46,929 bases of DNA, from NCBI RefSeq assembly GCF_003003775.1, contig NZ_PVWJ01000025.1:1-46929 (forward strand), given 5' to 3'. This DNA comes from Merismopedia glauca CCAP 1448/3. GTDB lineage: Bacteria > Cyanobacteriota > Cyanobacteriia > Cyanobacteriales > CCAP-1448. Positions 33,718-42,776 of the stretch are shown in pieces. Each line of letters begins with the position of its first letter. Position 1 is the stretch's first letter. Under the pieces are notes generated by a model. The model searched no databases. It saw only the letters and a list, made by a program, of their open reading frames with translations, and had not been told where the DNA came from. A program made the position numbers and the translations under genes.

Positions 33718-35124
33718 TTAGGGATATACTTTCATAGTATTTCTACCGATACCATCAGTACGCCACAACTCTCTGGTGCCAGTATTCGGATTTTGGACTG
33801 TAAATAATAATAAATTCTTCATAGTAGTCAAATCTGTGGGTTCAGAGTTTCCAGAACCACTCTCAATATCTTTGACTAATACAGTTCCTTGACTAGTGCC
33901 ATCTGTTTTCCAAAGCTCTCTACCAAATGCTTCTGTAAAAGCACTAAAATATAAATCACCATTAAATTTGGTCAGATTTTGGGGTTCTGAACTACCAACA
34001 CCACGATTAATATCTTTTAGGAAAGTAGACCTTGATTGACCAGATTTTATTTGCCACAATTCCACTCCAAAACGAGGACTAAACCCAGGAAAGTAAAATG
34101 AGTCTCGCACATAGACAAGATCGGTAGATTCTAAAGGATATATTGGAGAGTAGAGATCTTTAAGTCGCACAGTAGTCTTTTCTGAACCATTGGTTTGCCA
34201 AACATTAAACTCTCTTTCAGGATCGAAAGCTTTGAAGTATAAAGTACCTTGAATATTAATTAAGCCACTAGGATTAGCATTAGCTTTACCTGGATTGATA
34301 TCTTTGACTAAATGGGTGCTAGCAGCAGTACCTCTAGTTTTCCATAGCTCACACCCAAATATTGCATTACAGGCTTTGAAGTAAATAGTACCAAAAACAT
34401 TGGTCAAACTTGAGGGCAAAGAACCTTGAGTCCCTAAATTGATATCTGCAACCAAATTTGTACCTAACTCAGTACCATCGCTACGCCAAACCTCAGTTCC
34501 ACTCTCACCATCATTAGCGATGAAAAACAAAAACCCATTGCTATTAATTAAATTAGAGGGAGCAGAACTGGCAGAGCCTGGATTGATATCTTTAACTAAA
34601 TTCGTACCTAAATCAGTACCATTACTTTGCCATAGTTCTTGACCTATTGCGGTTTCGTTGGCACTAAAAAATAATTTTCCTCTCACATTTGTCAGTCCCG
34701 AAGGTTCACTACTTTCTTCTCCAGGAATAATGTCTTTAACAAGTTTTGTTCCTTGGCGTGTACCATCACTTTTCCAAAGTTCTCTGCCATTTTTAGGATT
34801 TTCGGCTGTAAAAAAGAGTATCCCATTGACTATTGTTAGTTCTGACGGGAAACTATCTCTCGGACCTGGAAAAATGTCTTTAAGTAAAACAGTTCCTTGG
34901 CGTGTACCATCAGTTTTCCAAAGTTCTTGACCAGTTTTGGGATTATAACCCACAAAAAATACCGTATTCTGACCGTTAGACACTAAGGCAGATGTTAGAT
35001 CCCAGCGAACTGCTTGAGCTTGAGCCGTTACACCCAATAAAGTTGGTATTGTCAGGCTCAAAAGGCAAACTTTTAGATAAGTAAATCTGCTTATGTCTGA
35101 AAACGACATTTTTTTCAAATGCAT
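33718..35124 (-). CDS. exported ELWxxDGT-repeat protein
   Basis: A 468-residue exported protein made almost wholly of about nine repeats of 45-48 residues. Each repeat contains an L-F-F strand, an ELWKTDGT or close variant, a T.LVKDI.PG segment and a ..S.P..LT. turn. Clear copies are GQELWKTDGTRQGT, GRELWKSDGTRQGT, GTEVWRSDGTELGT and GRELWKTDGTSQGT; repeats 6 and 7 are degenerate. The pattern suggests a beta-propeller or solenoid at the surface. The signal peptide is a hydrophobic run at about 17-37 ending in AQAQA. ELWxxDGT proteins are common in adhesive or surface-attached bacteria; their ligand is unknown. Monocistronic. Confidence 0.9.
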   Translation of the reverse strand: MHLKKMSFSDISRFTYLKVCLLSLTIPTLLGVTAQAQAVRWDLTSALVSNGQNTVFFVGYNPKTGQELWKTDGTRQGTVLLKDIFPGPRDSFPSELTIVNGILFFTAENPKNGRELWKSDGTRQGTKLVKDIIPGEESSEPSGLTNVRGKLFFSANETAIGQELWQSNGTDLGTNLVKDINPGSASSAPSNLINSNGFLFFIANDGESGTEVWRSDGTELGTNLVADINLGTQGSLPSSLTNVFGTIYFKACNAIFGCELWKTRGTAASTHLVKDINPGKANANPSGLINIQGTLYFKAFDPEREFNVWQTNGSEKTTVRLKDLYSPIYPLESTDLVYVRDSFYFPGFSPRFGVELWQIKSGQSRSTFLKDINRGVGSSEPQNLTKFNGDLYFSAFTEAFGRELWKTDGTSQGTVLVKDIESGSGNSEPTDLTTMKNLLLFTVQNPNTGTRELWRTDGIGRNTMKVYP

Positions 35125-35447
35125 ATATTTTTTATAGGCTTTATTCTTTCACTAGCTTCTAATTTACATACTAATTTGTCATCAGCTAGATCTATTAACC
35201 CAAGTTGCTAGTGATAAATTGGATGTACTCTTGAAGGATTGGGGATTGGGGATGAGGAGTATCCCTACTCGGTGGCTATACCGTCAGGTAGGCGATCGCC
35301 AACGGCTACTCCGTTCATTACTCGTTAGTCGTTTAGGTCGTCCATAGAACTTACGCCAACTAACTTCTGATTTCTGTTATATATTGGCAACATCAAATTG
35401 AGATTGGCTGCATAATAGACTCGTAAGTTTAAGGGAATCAGATACTA
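35125..35447. other. intergenic region with inverted dispersed repeat
   Basis: A 323-base spacer between the divergent ELWxxDGT and argG genes. It contains the right copy of the inverted repeat (35196-35246), followed by a GGGATTG heptamer remnant and a GGCGATCGCC site. The rest is unremarkable; promoters for both genes are expected here. Confidence 0.5.
35196..35246 (-). repeat. inverted dispersed repeat, right copy
   Basis: Reverse complement of 31822-31871, containing TAACCCAAGTTGCTAGTGAT, AAATTGGATGTACTCTTGAA and GGATTGGGGA. It continues into GGGATTG-type heptamers as the left copy does, so heptamers and unique part move together. Confidence 0.85.
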
Positions 35448-36650
35448 ATGGGTCGTGCGAAGAAGGTTGTACTAGCCTACTCTGGTGGTGTAGATACCTC
35501 TGTGTGTATACCTTACCTAAAACACGAGTGGGGTGTAGAAGATGTGATTACTTTGGCGGCAGATTTGGGACAAGGGGAAGAATTAGGACCCATCAAGGAA
35601 AAGGCTCTAAAATCGGGTGCTAGTCAGTCCTTGGTGGTGAATGCTCAAGAAATATTTGTGAAAGACTATGCTTTTGCCGCTTTAAAAGCAAATGCTTTAT
35701 ACGAAAATCAGTATCCTTTATCGACAGCTTTAGCCAGACCATTGATTGCGAAATTGTTAGTGGAAGCAGCCGAGGAATATGGTGCGGATGCAGTAGCTCA
35801 TGGTTGTACGGGTAAAGGTAACGATCAAGTTAGGTTTGATGTCTCAATTGCCGCTTTAAACCCCAACATCAAGGTTTTAGCACCAGCTAGAGAGTGGGGA
35901 ATGAGTCGGGAGGAAACGATTGCTTACGGGGAAAAATACGGCATCCCCACGCCAGTAAAAAAATCATCTCCCTATAGTATCGATCGCAATTTGTTAGGAC
36001 GGAGCGTAGAAGCTGGTGTTTTAGAAGATCCAGAAACTGAACCACCAGAAGAAGTTTACGACCTGACTAAGGCTATAGCTGATACTCCAGATACCCCAGA
36101 ATACGTGGAGATTAGTTTCGAGCAGGGTCTGCCGATCGCTTTAAATGGTGAGAATTTGGCACCTATCGAGCTAATTACTAGATTAAATAAATTAGCTGGC
36201 GATAGTGGTGTGGGACGGATCGATATGATGGAAAACCGTCTAGTCGGGATTAAATCGCGAGAAATCTATGAGACACCAGCCTTACTAGTTTTGATTCAAG
36301 CACATCGAGATTTAGAAAGTTTGACTCTCACCGCAGATGTCAGTCACTATAAGCGAGGTGTAGAAGAAACCTACAGTCAAATTATCTATAACGGTCTGTG
36401 GTACAGTCCCCTCAAAGCTGCTTTGGATGCGTTTATCGATCGCACTCAAGAGAGAGTTTCTGGTAGCGTGAAAATCAAGTTATTTAAAGGTACTAGCAAG
36501 GTTGTGGGACGTAAATCCCAGAATTCTCTCTATACTCCCGATTTGGCTACCTATGGCGCGGAAGATAAATTCGATCACAAAGCGGCTGAAGGTTTTATCT
36601 ATGTTTGGGGTTTACCTACAAGGGTTTGGTCGCAAAAAATCAGAGATTGA
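35448..36650 (+). CDS. argG: argininosuccinate synthase
   Basis: A 400-residue enzyme condensing citrulline and aspartate with ATP to argininosuccinate for arginine synthesis. The N-type ATP pyrophosphatase loop is [20 protein letters not shown] at residues 6-25. [36 protein letters not shown] and [20 protein letters not shown] follow in the standard order. Its length is exactly that of the bacterial type I enzyme. Monocistronic, with a hairpin region downstream. Confidence 0.97.
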   Translation: MGRAKKVVLAYSGGVDTSVCIPYLKHEWGVEDVITLAADLGQGEELGPIKEKALKSGASQSLVVNAQEIFVKDYAFAALKANALYENQYPLSTALARPLIAKLLVEAAEEYGADAVAHGCTGKGNDQVRFDVSIAALNPNIKVLAPAREWGMSREETIAYGEKYGIPTPVKKSSPYSIDRNLLGRSVEAGVLEDPETEPPEEVYDLTKAIADTPDTPEYVEISFEQGLPIALNGENLAPIELITRLNKLAGDSGVGRIDMMENRLVGIKSREIYETPALLVLIQAHRDLESLTLTADVSHYKRGVEETYSQIIYNGLWYSPLKAALDAFIDRTQERVSGSVKIKLFKGTSKVVGRKSQNSLYTPDLATYGAEDKFDHKAAEGFIYVWGLPTRVWSQKIRD

Positions 36651-36690
36651 CCTGTTTTTAGCTTCATTTGGTTAGGAATTACCAGAACTA

Positions 36691-36766
36691 GGGTGTAGGG
36701 TGTAGAGGGTAGGGTGTGGGGGTCAAGAAAAGTTGAGCCAGAAAATTAACACCCTACTCTACACCC
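36691..36766. repeat. heptamer-derived inverted repeat after argG
   Basis: GGGTGTA heptamers at 36691-36717 pair with ACACCCTACTCTACACCC at 36749-36766; the left arm has two extra bases. A third CCCTACACCC follows near 36799. The fold could end argG transcription, but it looks like an expanded tandem repeat rather than a designed terminator. Confidence 0.6.
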
Positions 36767-36896
36767 AATTGGTTGTCCCTCAATTTATTGATGGGGATAC
36801 CCTACACCCAGCATCCTTTTTTGGGGTAATTGTGACAAACGTTGCTTGATTTGGGGAATGGGTAAGGTACTGTGCCCATAAAAATTACATATTTGC

Positions 36897-36927
36897 TTTC
36901 CTTCTTCCTTCTTCCTTCTTCCTTACT
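36897..36927. repeat. CTTCCTT heptamer tract
   Basis: Four or so copies of TTCCTTC lie immediately before the stop codon end of the leftward DedA gene. This is the same family as 15604 on the opposite strand. Confidence 0.85.
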
Positions 36928-36928
36928 C

Positions 36929-37570
36929 TCAACTAGAGCTATCCTTATCTAATGAAGCCTTAGCTTGACGAGACTCCCACCAAATGGGAACCACAATCAC
37001 CCCTACAGCGATCAAAAGCGCCAGCAAAGCAAACTGAGCCATCCAACCAACTAATTGCTCTAAAGAGACAATTCTACCTATAAAAAACGAAATACTTAAC
37101 ATCACGGTGGACCAAACGATCGCTCCCGTGACGTTAAATAACATGAACTGTCCAAAGGGCATTTCGACAATTCCTGCCATCAATCCCACAAAAATCCGCA
37201 ATAGGGCAACAAACCTGCCGAAAAATACGGCTTTAGCTGCATTTTCACTAAACTTAGTTTTCAGATCTGCCAACCGAACTTCAGGAATCCGGAAAAATTG
37301 CCCTAATCGCAGCAACATTTCCCAACCGCCATATCTACCAATTCCGTACCCACAAGTAGCACCAATAATTGCAGCTACAATGGTATCAGCCAGCAGATAC
37401 CAGTAATTCAGTTCTCCATTACCTGCTAAAAAACCTCCTACTAAGGTGAAAGTTTCTCCTGGTGCAGGAATACCTAGGTTCTCTAATAAAATGCCGATGA
37501 AAACAGCTAGATAACCGAAGTCGCGGGCTATTTCCTCAATCTTTTCTAAGGAGACGAATTCCAGAGACAT
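36929..37570 (-). CDS. DedA family membrane protein
   Basis: A 213-residue inner-membrane protein of the DedA/VTT superfamily, whose members include undecaprenyl-phosphate and phospholipid flippases. Diagnostic features are the re-entrant region LLENLGIPAPGETFTLVGGF (about 24-43), GYGIGRYGGWEMLLRLGQ, and FFGRFVALLRIFVGLMAGIV (about 115-134) with the conserved arginines. Five or so hydrophobic segments and a basic C-terminus fit. The exact substrate cannot be read. Leftward, apparently alone; Ycf34 lies 92 bases upstream on the same strand. Confidence 0.92.
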   Translation of the reverse strand: MSLEFVSLEKIEEIARDFGYLAVFIGILLENLGIPAPGETFTLVGGFLAGNGELNYWYLLADTIVAAIIGATCGYGIGRYGGWEMLLRLGQFFRIPEVRLADLKTKFSENAAKAVFFGRFVALLRIFVGLMAGIVEMPFGQFMLFNVTGAIVWSTVMLSISFFIGRIVSLEQLVGWMAQFALLALLIAVGVIVVPIWWESRQAKASLDKDSSS

Positions 37571-37662
37571 GCAGTGCTACTTTACAGACTTTTACAGTTT
37601 CTATCATAATTGCACCGATAGTCTGTTGCTGAATTTCCCTCAGAAGGGACTAGATTAAAGTT

Positions 37663-37911
37663 TTAAGTGGGAATTAATTCTCCAGGGCGCAAGCGAGACC
37701 ATTTACCAGTTTCCCTCAGAAAACTAGCACAGCCAACCACATCCCATTCCATTTGGATCTCATCTACATTAGTGCGGATATTGACGTTAATTTCTGGCTC
37801 GATCGCTTCAAAATCTGGATGGTCTGTGAGGTGAAGTTCTTGATGCTGGGTTTCTACTGCATGATAGGTAGTGCAGCGATCGACATAATGACAGTTGACG
37901 CAGATACACAT
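37663..37911 (-). CDS. ycf34: Ycf34 family iron-sulfur protein
   Basis: An 82-residue protein of the Ycf34 family, conserved in cyanobacteria and red-algal plastids. The Synechocystis member was reported to bind an Fe-S cluster and affect photosynthetic electron transport. The N-terminus MCICVNCHYVDRC supplies C2, C4, C7 and C13, and a later cysteine sits in DVVGCASF. The C-terminal end GKWSRLRPGELIP is typical. The ATG at 37911 has GGAG five bases upstream (GTGGAGATCAAA); an in-frame GTG at 37923 is part of that ribosome site and was rejected. Confidence 0.92.
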   Translation of the reverse strand: MCICVNCHYVDRCTTYHAVETQHQELHLTDHPDFEAIEPEINVNIRTNVDEIQMEWDVVGCASFLRETGKWSRLRPGELIPT

Positions 37912-37923
37912 TTTGATCTCCAC

Positions 37924-38436
37924 AAACTAGTCGCGATTAGCTAGGCTGATGGTCAAAAATACACAAGAGGATGATGCAGGGGCATTGCTGATTTGAAGTA
38001 TGAATTGTTGATTGTTGATTGTTGGTTGGGTTTTCTTCCACCCTGATCTCTCACTCTTCCCGCTTGGGGTGTCAACCTATTTCATACCTTGATTCACCAA
38101 CGCCGATGCAGGGTGAATCTAATTAATACTCTAGCACTCGTGCCATTGAGACGGCAGAGCAGCTTGAATTTTCGTAGTGACTTTCCTCGATCGCATTCCT
38201 CTCAAAATCCTCTACGCAACTATCGATAGCCAGAAAATCTTTGTCTCAAAGCAGAAATTCACGCCATTGACAGATGATTTTTATCTCTCCGATGAGAGAT
38301 GAACCTGAGATGAAATTGTGGCACTTTAAGAAATAGTTAGGTACTTAGCAGTGAGGATTAGAAGCGCACTCGACAAGAGTTTTTGCCTCAAGTTTGCAGT
38401 CTAATTCCCAGAATATTTTAATTCTTAGAAATCATC
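37924..38436. other. intergenic region with dispersed repeat
   Basis: A 513-base spacer between the divergent ycf34 and SDR genes. It holds copy 2 of the dispersed repeat (38003-38104) and a small hairpin ATCTCTC-CGAT-GAGAGAT at 38283-38300. No gene is supported in it. Confidence 0.55.
38003..38104. repeat. dispersed repeat, copy 2 (first copy at 11202)
   Basis: Same orientation and nearly the same sequence as 11202-11327, starting in TTGATTG heptamers and ending after TTGATTCACCAACGCC. It lacks the 24-base segment present in copy 1. Confidence 0.85.
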
Positions 38437-39300
38437 ATGAGCGATCGCCAAAATCAATTACAACCTCCCCAGTATCAAGATCGCCATATGGGGATAGAGT
38501 CAGAAATGATCCCACCTCCACAATCAACTGGTTCTCAATACCGTAGTAGCGGTAAGCTAGAAGGCAAAATTGCCCTGATTACTGGTGGAGATAGTGGAAT
38601 TGGTAGAGCCGTAGCTATTTTATTTGCTAAAGAAGGTGCTGATGTAGCAATTGGTTATCTCGAAGAAGACGAAGATGCGACAGAAACCAAACGCCTAGTA
38701 GAAGAACAAGGACGAAAGTGCGTATGTCTTCCTGGAGATATTGGAGATGAGGAATTTTGTCAACAGATGGTACAAAAAACTGTAGCCCAGTTAGGTGGGT
38801 TAGACATCTTAGTCAATAATGCCGCAGAACAGCATCCTCAAGAAAGTATTGAAGATATTAGTCGTGAACAACTGGAAAGAACTTTCAAAACTAATATTTT
38901 CTCTATGTTCTATCTGACTAAAGCAGCGTTACCCCACCTCAAGGAAGGTAGCACAATTATTAATTCGACTTCAGTTACTGCGTATAAGGGTAACTCTAGT
39001 TTGCTAGATTATTCTACTACCAAGGGCGCAATAGTCAGCTTCACGCGATCGCTGTCTCAATCCCTCACTCCTAAGAAAATTCGCGTCAATGCAGTCGCCC
39101 CAGGACCAGTTTGGACACCTTTGATTGTTTCTACCTTCCCACCCGATAAAGTGGCTACTTTTGGCGCTCAAGTACCTATGCAGCGCGCCGCCCAGCCTGA
39201 AGAAATCGCCCCTAGCTATGTCTTTTTAGCTTCTGAAGATTCTTCTTATATTTCTGGTCAAATTCTTCATCCTAATGGGGGAGATATAGTTAACGGATAA
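38437..39300 (+). CDS. short-chain dehydrogenase/reductase
   Basis: A 287-residue SDR of the YdaD/YhdF-like stress-associated group with a 40-residue Gln/Pro-rich N-terminal extension. The NADP(H) loop TGGDSGIGRAVAILFAKEGA is at about 49-68, and LVNNAAEQHP carries the structural NNA motif. The catalytic set is S in NSTSVTAYKG and YSTTK (Y-x3-K). The C-terminal GQILHPNGGDIVNG closes the fold. The substrate is unknown. A 513-base spacer isolates it from ycf34. The ATG begins in MSDRQNQLQPP, partly encoded by a HIP1 site. Confidence 0.93.
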   Translation: MSDRQNQLQPPQYQDRHMGIESEMIPPPQSTGSQYRSSGKLEGKIALITGGDSGIGRAVAILFAKEGADVAIGYLEEDEDATETKRLVEEQGRKCVCLPGDIGDEEFCQQMVQKTVAQLGGLDILVNNAAEQHPQESIEDISREQLERTFKTNIFSMFYLTKAALPHLKEGSTIINSTSVTAYKGNSSLLDYSTTKGAIVSFTRSLSQSLTPKKIRVNAVAPGPVWTPLIVSTFPPDKVATFGAQVPMQRAAQPEEIAPSYVFLASEDSSYISGQILHPNGGDIVNG

Positions 39301-39448
39301 GCGATCGTCCGTCATGATACCCCTGACTTACAATTCAACTTTGGCAATAATAGTACACTGGTCACTAGTAAAACAGTGAACTATACACTTAAATAGATAG
39401 TCCGCAAAAAATCTGCGGGCAATAATTTGGGGTTCAAGTTCAACTGTT

Positions 39449-40063
39449 ATGAAAACACTAGTGGTAGCGACGACGAATCCTGGTAAATTACAGGAAATGC
39501 AAAAGTATCTAGCTCAATCGGGTTGGGAGTTAGAGCTAATGCCCCCAGATATGGAAATTGTGGAAACTGAGGAGACATTTGCAGCTAATGCTTGTCTCAA
39601 GGCGACAGATGTGGCTAAAGCTTTGGGTAAGTGGGCGATCGCTGATGATTCTGGTTTATCTGTTGCAGCTTTAAATGGCGCACCTGGGATTTATTCTGCG
39701 AGATATGCTAAAACTGACAAACAGCGAATTGACAGGGTTTTAAGAGAATTAGCGGAAATAAATGGCGATATTGCATCGGAGACTGAAGAATCTTCGCTTA
39801 GAGAAGCTGAATTCATCTGTGCCGTAGCTGTGGCTCGTCCAGACGGTACGATTGCTTTACTGATTGAAGGCAGATGCCCAGGAGAGATTTTACACGAACC
39901 AAGGGGCGATCGCGGTTTTGGCTATGACCCAATTTTCTACGTTCCTGAAGTCCAGCTTACTTTTGCCGAAATGACACCAGAGATGAAGCGATCGTTGAGT
40001 CATCGAGGTAAAGCCTTCGAGCAGGTTTTACCTCGATTATCACGCTTAGAGACTAATTCCTAA
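39449..40063 (+). CDS. rdgB: XTP/dITP pyrophosphatase
   Basis: A 204-residue HAM1/RdgB-type nucleotide pyrophosphatase that removes non-canonical purine triphosphates such as dITP and XTP. Family motifs are VVATTNPGKLQEMQKYLA at the start, AIADDSGLSVAALNGAPGIY (about 67-86) with the metal-binding acidic residues, and GDRGFGYDPIFYVPE followed by SHRGKA near the C-terminus. The length is normal. An ISL3 element begins 61 bases after the stop. Confidence 0.95.
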   Translation: MKTLVVATTNPGKLQEMQKYLAQSGWELELMPPDMEIVETEETFAANACLKATDVAKALGKWAIADDSGLSVAALNGAPGIYSARYAKTDKQRIDRVLRELAEINGDIASETEESSLREAEFICAVAVARPDGTIALLIEGRCPGEILHEPRGDRGFGYDPIFYVPEVQLTFAEMTPEMKRSLSHRGKAFEQVLPRLSRLETNS

Positions 40064-40124
40064 CTGTAGCGACCCACAATACTAAACGCTCAAGACCACA
40101 ATCATCGCGTTTTTGAGACATTAA

Positions 40125-40169
40125 GGGTCTTGCACAGTTTTGGTGAAACGAAGACAGAGTGTACGCCGC
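40125..40169 (+). repeat. left terminal inverted repeat of the ISL3 element
   Basis: Begins GGGTCTTGCACAGTTTTGG and ends GTGTACGCCGC. It is identical, in reverse complement, to 42108-42152 over all 45 bases. Confidence 0.93.
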
Positions 40170-40212
40170 AGGCGGGGCTTTGCCCTATGCGCGCAGCGCA
40201 GTCATGCGATCG

Positions 40213-41902
40213 CTAAATTGAACACAAAAATCTTTTCTTGAGCAATTCATGACTGGCACGACCATACATCTGTCGTTTGAGTACCTTGAGACGATTAACT
40301 TGTCCTTCCACTTGCCCATTACTCCATTGATAAGTCACTCCATTGATGACTGCATCTAAATCGTCTTTCAGTTGGGCAGTAAAACCAACAATAGCCCTGA
40401 TGTTACTCTGTTGAGCATTTTGTAACCATTCAGATAATCGCTCTGGTTGTTTTCGACGAAGCAAATCCGCAAAATCTTTTGCTAAAGAGATTGCAGTGTT
40501 GAGGTCAGGATGTAATTTTTTCAGGAGCGCGATCGTGTGGAGATCGGCTTCAGTTTGTGCTGTAGAATGACGTAAGATTAACCATACTGCTCGACGCACG
40601 GTTAATAAAGATTTTTTGGGTTCAAACACGCAGGGCAAAGATTGAGGTGGTTTTTGTCGTGGTCTAAATCCTTGTACTTGCGCGTTGACGACAAGTATAA
40701 CGAGCTAAAGTAACGTAACTACCTTTGTAGCCCCGTTGTTGAATTTCGGCATAGAGTTTTTGAGTATCATGACACCCAGAATTCCATCTTTCTAAAAGAT
40801 ACTTTTTGAACGGAGCAACAACACCTCGTCCCTTGTCGCTTCTTCCTTTCCGTTCGGGAAAACTTGGACTCCGCAGATAGCGAAATACCGTGCTTTTCCC
40901 GATTTGTAGTTGACGAGCAATCGCTTTTCCCTTGAAACCTTGTTTGTGTAAAGCCCATACTTGATTGTATTTCTCTTTTCGTTCCTCACGACGAATTTCA
41001 GCCAGTTTTACAGCTTTTTCAGGAGAGGGTGGTGGTGGGACGGGTTGAGCTATAATCTCTTCTCCTTTCACAATAGGACGATTATTGGTAGAATCTTCCA
41101 CCTTCTTTAGTAGTGTTCGATGTTGGTTTAATACCACTTCTAACATTTCGCCTAGATTTTGTAGCAGGTGAAAACGGTCTGCTACTTGAATCGCTTGAGG
41201 ACAACCCTTTGTTCCACCTTCTTTGTAAGCTTTGGCTCGATCTCTAGTTATAATTTCAACCCCTGGATGATTTTCTAACCACTTCGCTAAGGTTGAAGCC
41301 GTGCGGTCGGGGAGTAAATCTATCGGTTGACGAGTTTCTAAATCTACTAAAATCGTACCGTAGGTATGACGCTTGCGATAAGACCAATCATCTACTCCTA
41401 AAACTTTTGGCACTCGGTAAGATGGCAGTGGTGCCTTCATCACTAATCGCAATATGGTTTGACGACTAATTTTTACTCCCAAGTGCTGAGTTAAACGAGA
41501 ACCTGGCAATCCCCCAGTTGCTAAACCTACTTTGGTTAACTGAATATCTAATCGCTTAGTTCTTCTTCCCCAAGGTGCCACAATTGTTGGTAATCTTTGG
41601 GTGAAAATCCGACGTTTACAATTGGTATTTAAACAAAAGAATTTTTGAGTTAAGAGCTTGAAGCAGACTTGGTAATTCCTCCAAGATACATCGCGTGATA
41701 ATTCGCTTATAAAAGCTATGAATTTTTTGAGTCGTGGAATTGCACATTGGACAAACCCCCTGTGTGTTTTGGGTTTGAACTTCTATCGTTAATTTAGGTT
41801 CGGCTGGAGTTATCTCCCAGTTAATCAGCTTTAGACAAAAAAATCAGGCAGTAAACTTGGTAATAATAGACGAGAATTACTCTGTTGTTGAATGTCAGAC
41901 AT
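40213..41902 (-). pseudogene. ISL3 transposase, frameshifted
   Basis: A leftward transposase broken into pieces. The ATG at 41902 gives MSDIQQQSNSRLLLPSLLPD, which runs into a 7-T tract and a stop. The continuing frame LKLINWEITPAEPKL leads to a CPMC zinc-finger half and QKIHSFYKRII, then shifts again before DVSWRNYQVCFKLL and FFCLNTNCKRRIF. The 305-codon central piece (to 40664) holds the HTH and DDE core: VLGVDDWSYRKRHTYGTILV, IITRDRAKAYKEG, VADRFHLLQNL. A third frameshift near 40680 separates it from the C-terminal piece, which has YQWSNGQVEGQVNRLKVLKR with the last catalytic glutamate. At least three frameshifts make it inactive. Confidence 0.9.
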
Positions 41903-41957
41903 AAACCATCACTCAATCTTCAATTCACTATTTACTCACATTCTGGAGCTTTAATCC

Positions 41958-42058
41958 AGGACTTACGCACTCAGCCAGATTATAGACAGTAGAATGGGTT
42001 TTCTAGCTTCTAACTCAACTCTTAGAACCACGAGATTCCGTTTCAGTGCGTAAGTCCT
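41958..42058. mobile_element. 101-bp MITE nested in the ISL3 element
   Basis: Perfect 14-bp terminal inverted repeats AGGACTTACGCACT (41958-41971) and AGTGCGTAAGTCCT (42045-42058) enclose 73 non-coding bases. The same end motif AGGACTTACGCAC occurs at 46618 at the edge of another IS, so its transposase family may have mobilised this element. Confidence 0.8.
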
Positions 42059-42107
42059 ATAATCATTTTCGGAAACTGTAGCGAAGACAGAGCGCGCCGC
42101 CCTTGGG

Positions 42108-42152
42108 GCGGCGTACACTCTGTCTTCGTTTCACCAAAACTGTGCAAGACCC
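42108..42152 (-). repeat. right terminal inverted repeat of the ISL3 element
   Basis: Perfect 45-bp reverse complement of 40125-40169, ending TGTGCAAGACCC. Confidence 0.93.
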
Positions 42153-42284
42153 GCTAGAATCATGAATCAAACTAGTAAATACGACATTTGTTTTCAACCA
42201 CGATGCCAACTTAAGATTAGAGTAGGATCGTAAGGTGAAAGTTCATGATTTTCACCCCAGTTCTTCTGCTACTTTGACTCAACA

Positions 42285-42761
42285 ATGACTTTAGGCAACC
42301 TCAGAGATCTATACCAGCAAGTAATTCTCGAACATTACAAGAAACCTAAATATAAAGGTAAAACTAATCCAGTCGATCGCTATCAAAAAGGACACAACCC
42401 TTCTTGTGGCGACACCATTGAACTAACATTGCATCTAGATCCAAACCAAGAAAAGATCGTTGATGCTAAATTTGATGGTGAAGGTTGTGCTATAGCTATA
42501 GCCTCAGCCGATTTAATGGCAGAAGCGGTAAAAGGCAAAACCATCGATGAAGCTTTGGAAATGATTAGTCGCTTTCAAAGCATGATGAAAGGAGAAGCCG
42601 AATTTCCCAAAGAACAACGCAAGCTGAATGTGATGCAAGGAGTGGCTCAATTTCCCGTGCGGATTAAATGTGCTAATCTCACGTGGCATACTCTTAAAGC
42701 AGCTTTAGAATCTGCCAATAGTAATCCCGCTTCTGGGTTTGTGAGTAACGAAGAATCATAG
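42285..42761 (+). CDS. sufU: SufU/NifU-type Fe-S scaffold protein
   Basis: A 158-residue IscU/SufU-family protein, a scaffold or sulfur acceptor in iron-sulfur cluster assembly. The opening LRDLYQQVILEHYKKPKYKG matches SufU. The three cluster or zinc cysteines are C41 in NPSCGD, C68 in DGEGCAIAIASADLM and C129 in RIKCANLTWHTL. The SufU-type insertion between the second and third cysteines is present. A polar tail of about 17 residues follows. It lies 15 bases before ycf51, so the two may be cotranscribed. A defective ISL3 element ends 132 bases upstream. Confidence 0.93.
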   Translation: MTLGNLRDLYQQVILEHYKKPKYKGKTNPVDRYQKGHNPSCGDTIELTLHLDPNQEKIVDAKFDGEGCAIAIASADLMAEAVKGKTIDEALEMISRFQSMMKGEAEFPKEQRKLNVMQGVAQFPVRIKCANLTWHTLKAALESANSNPASGFVSNEES

Positions 42762-42776
42762 GTTTAATCAAGCATC

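Larger units (their letters stand above)
40125..42152. mobile_element. ISL3-family insertion sequence, degenerate
   Basis: A 2028-bp element bounded by perfect 45-bp terminal inverted repeats (40125-40169 and 42108-42152). The ends start GGGTCTTGCACA, typical of ISL3, and run through TTTTGGTGAAACGAAGACAG. It contains one broken leftward transposase and a nested 101-bp MITE (41958-42058). The 8-bp flanks GACATTAA and GCTAGAAT do not match, so no target duplication is visible. Inside the right end, CGAAGACAGAG (42082-42092) folds with CTCTGTCTTCG (42118-42128) into an extra hairpin. It lies between rdgB and sufU. Confidence 0.92.

Noticed and set aside
34439-34930. Two plus-strand frames opposite the ELWxxDGT gene
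   Set aside because: They are shadows of its repeats; the minus-strand protein has a signal peptide and nine family repeats.
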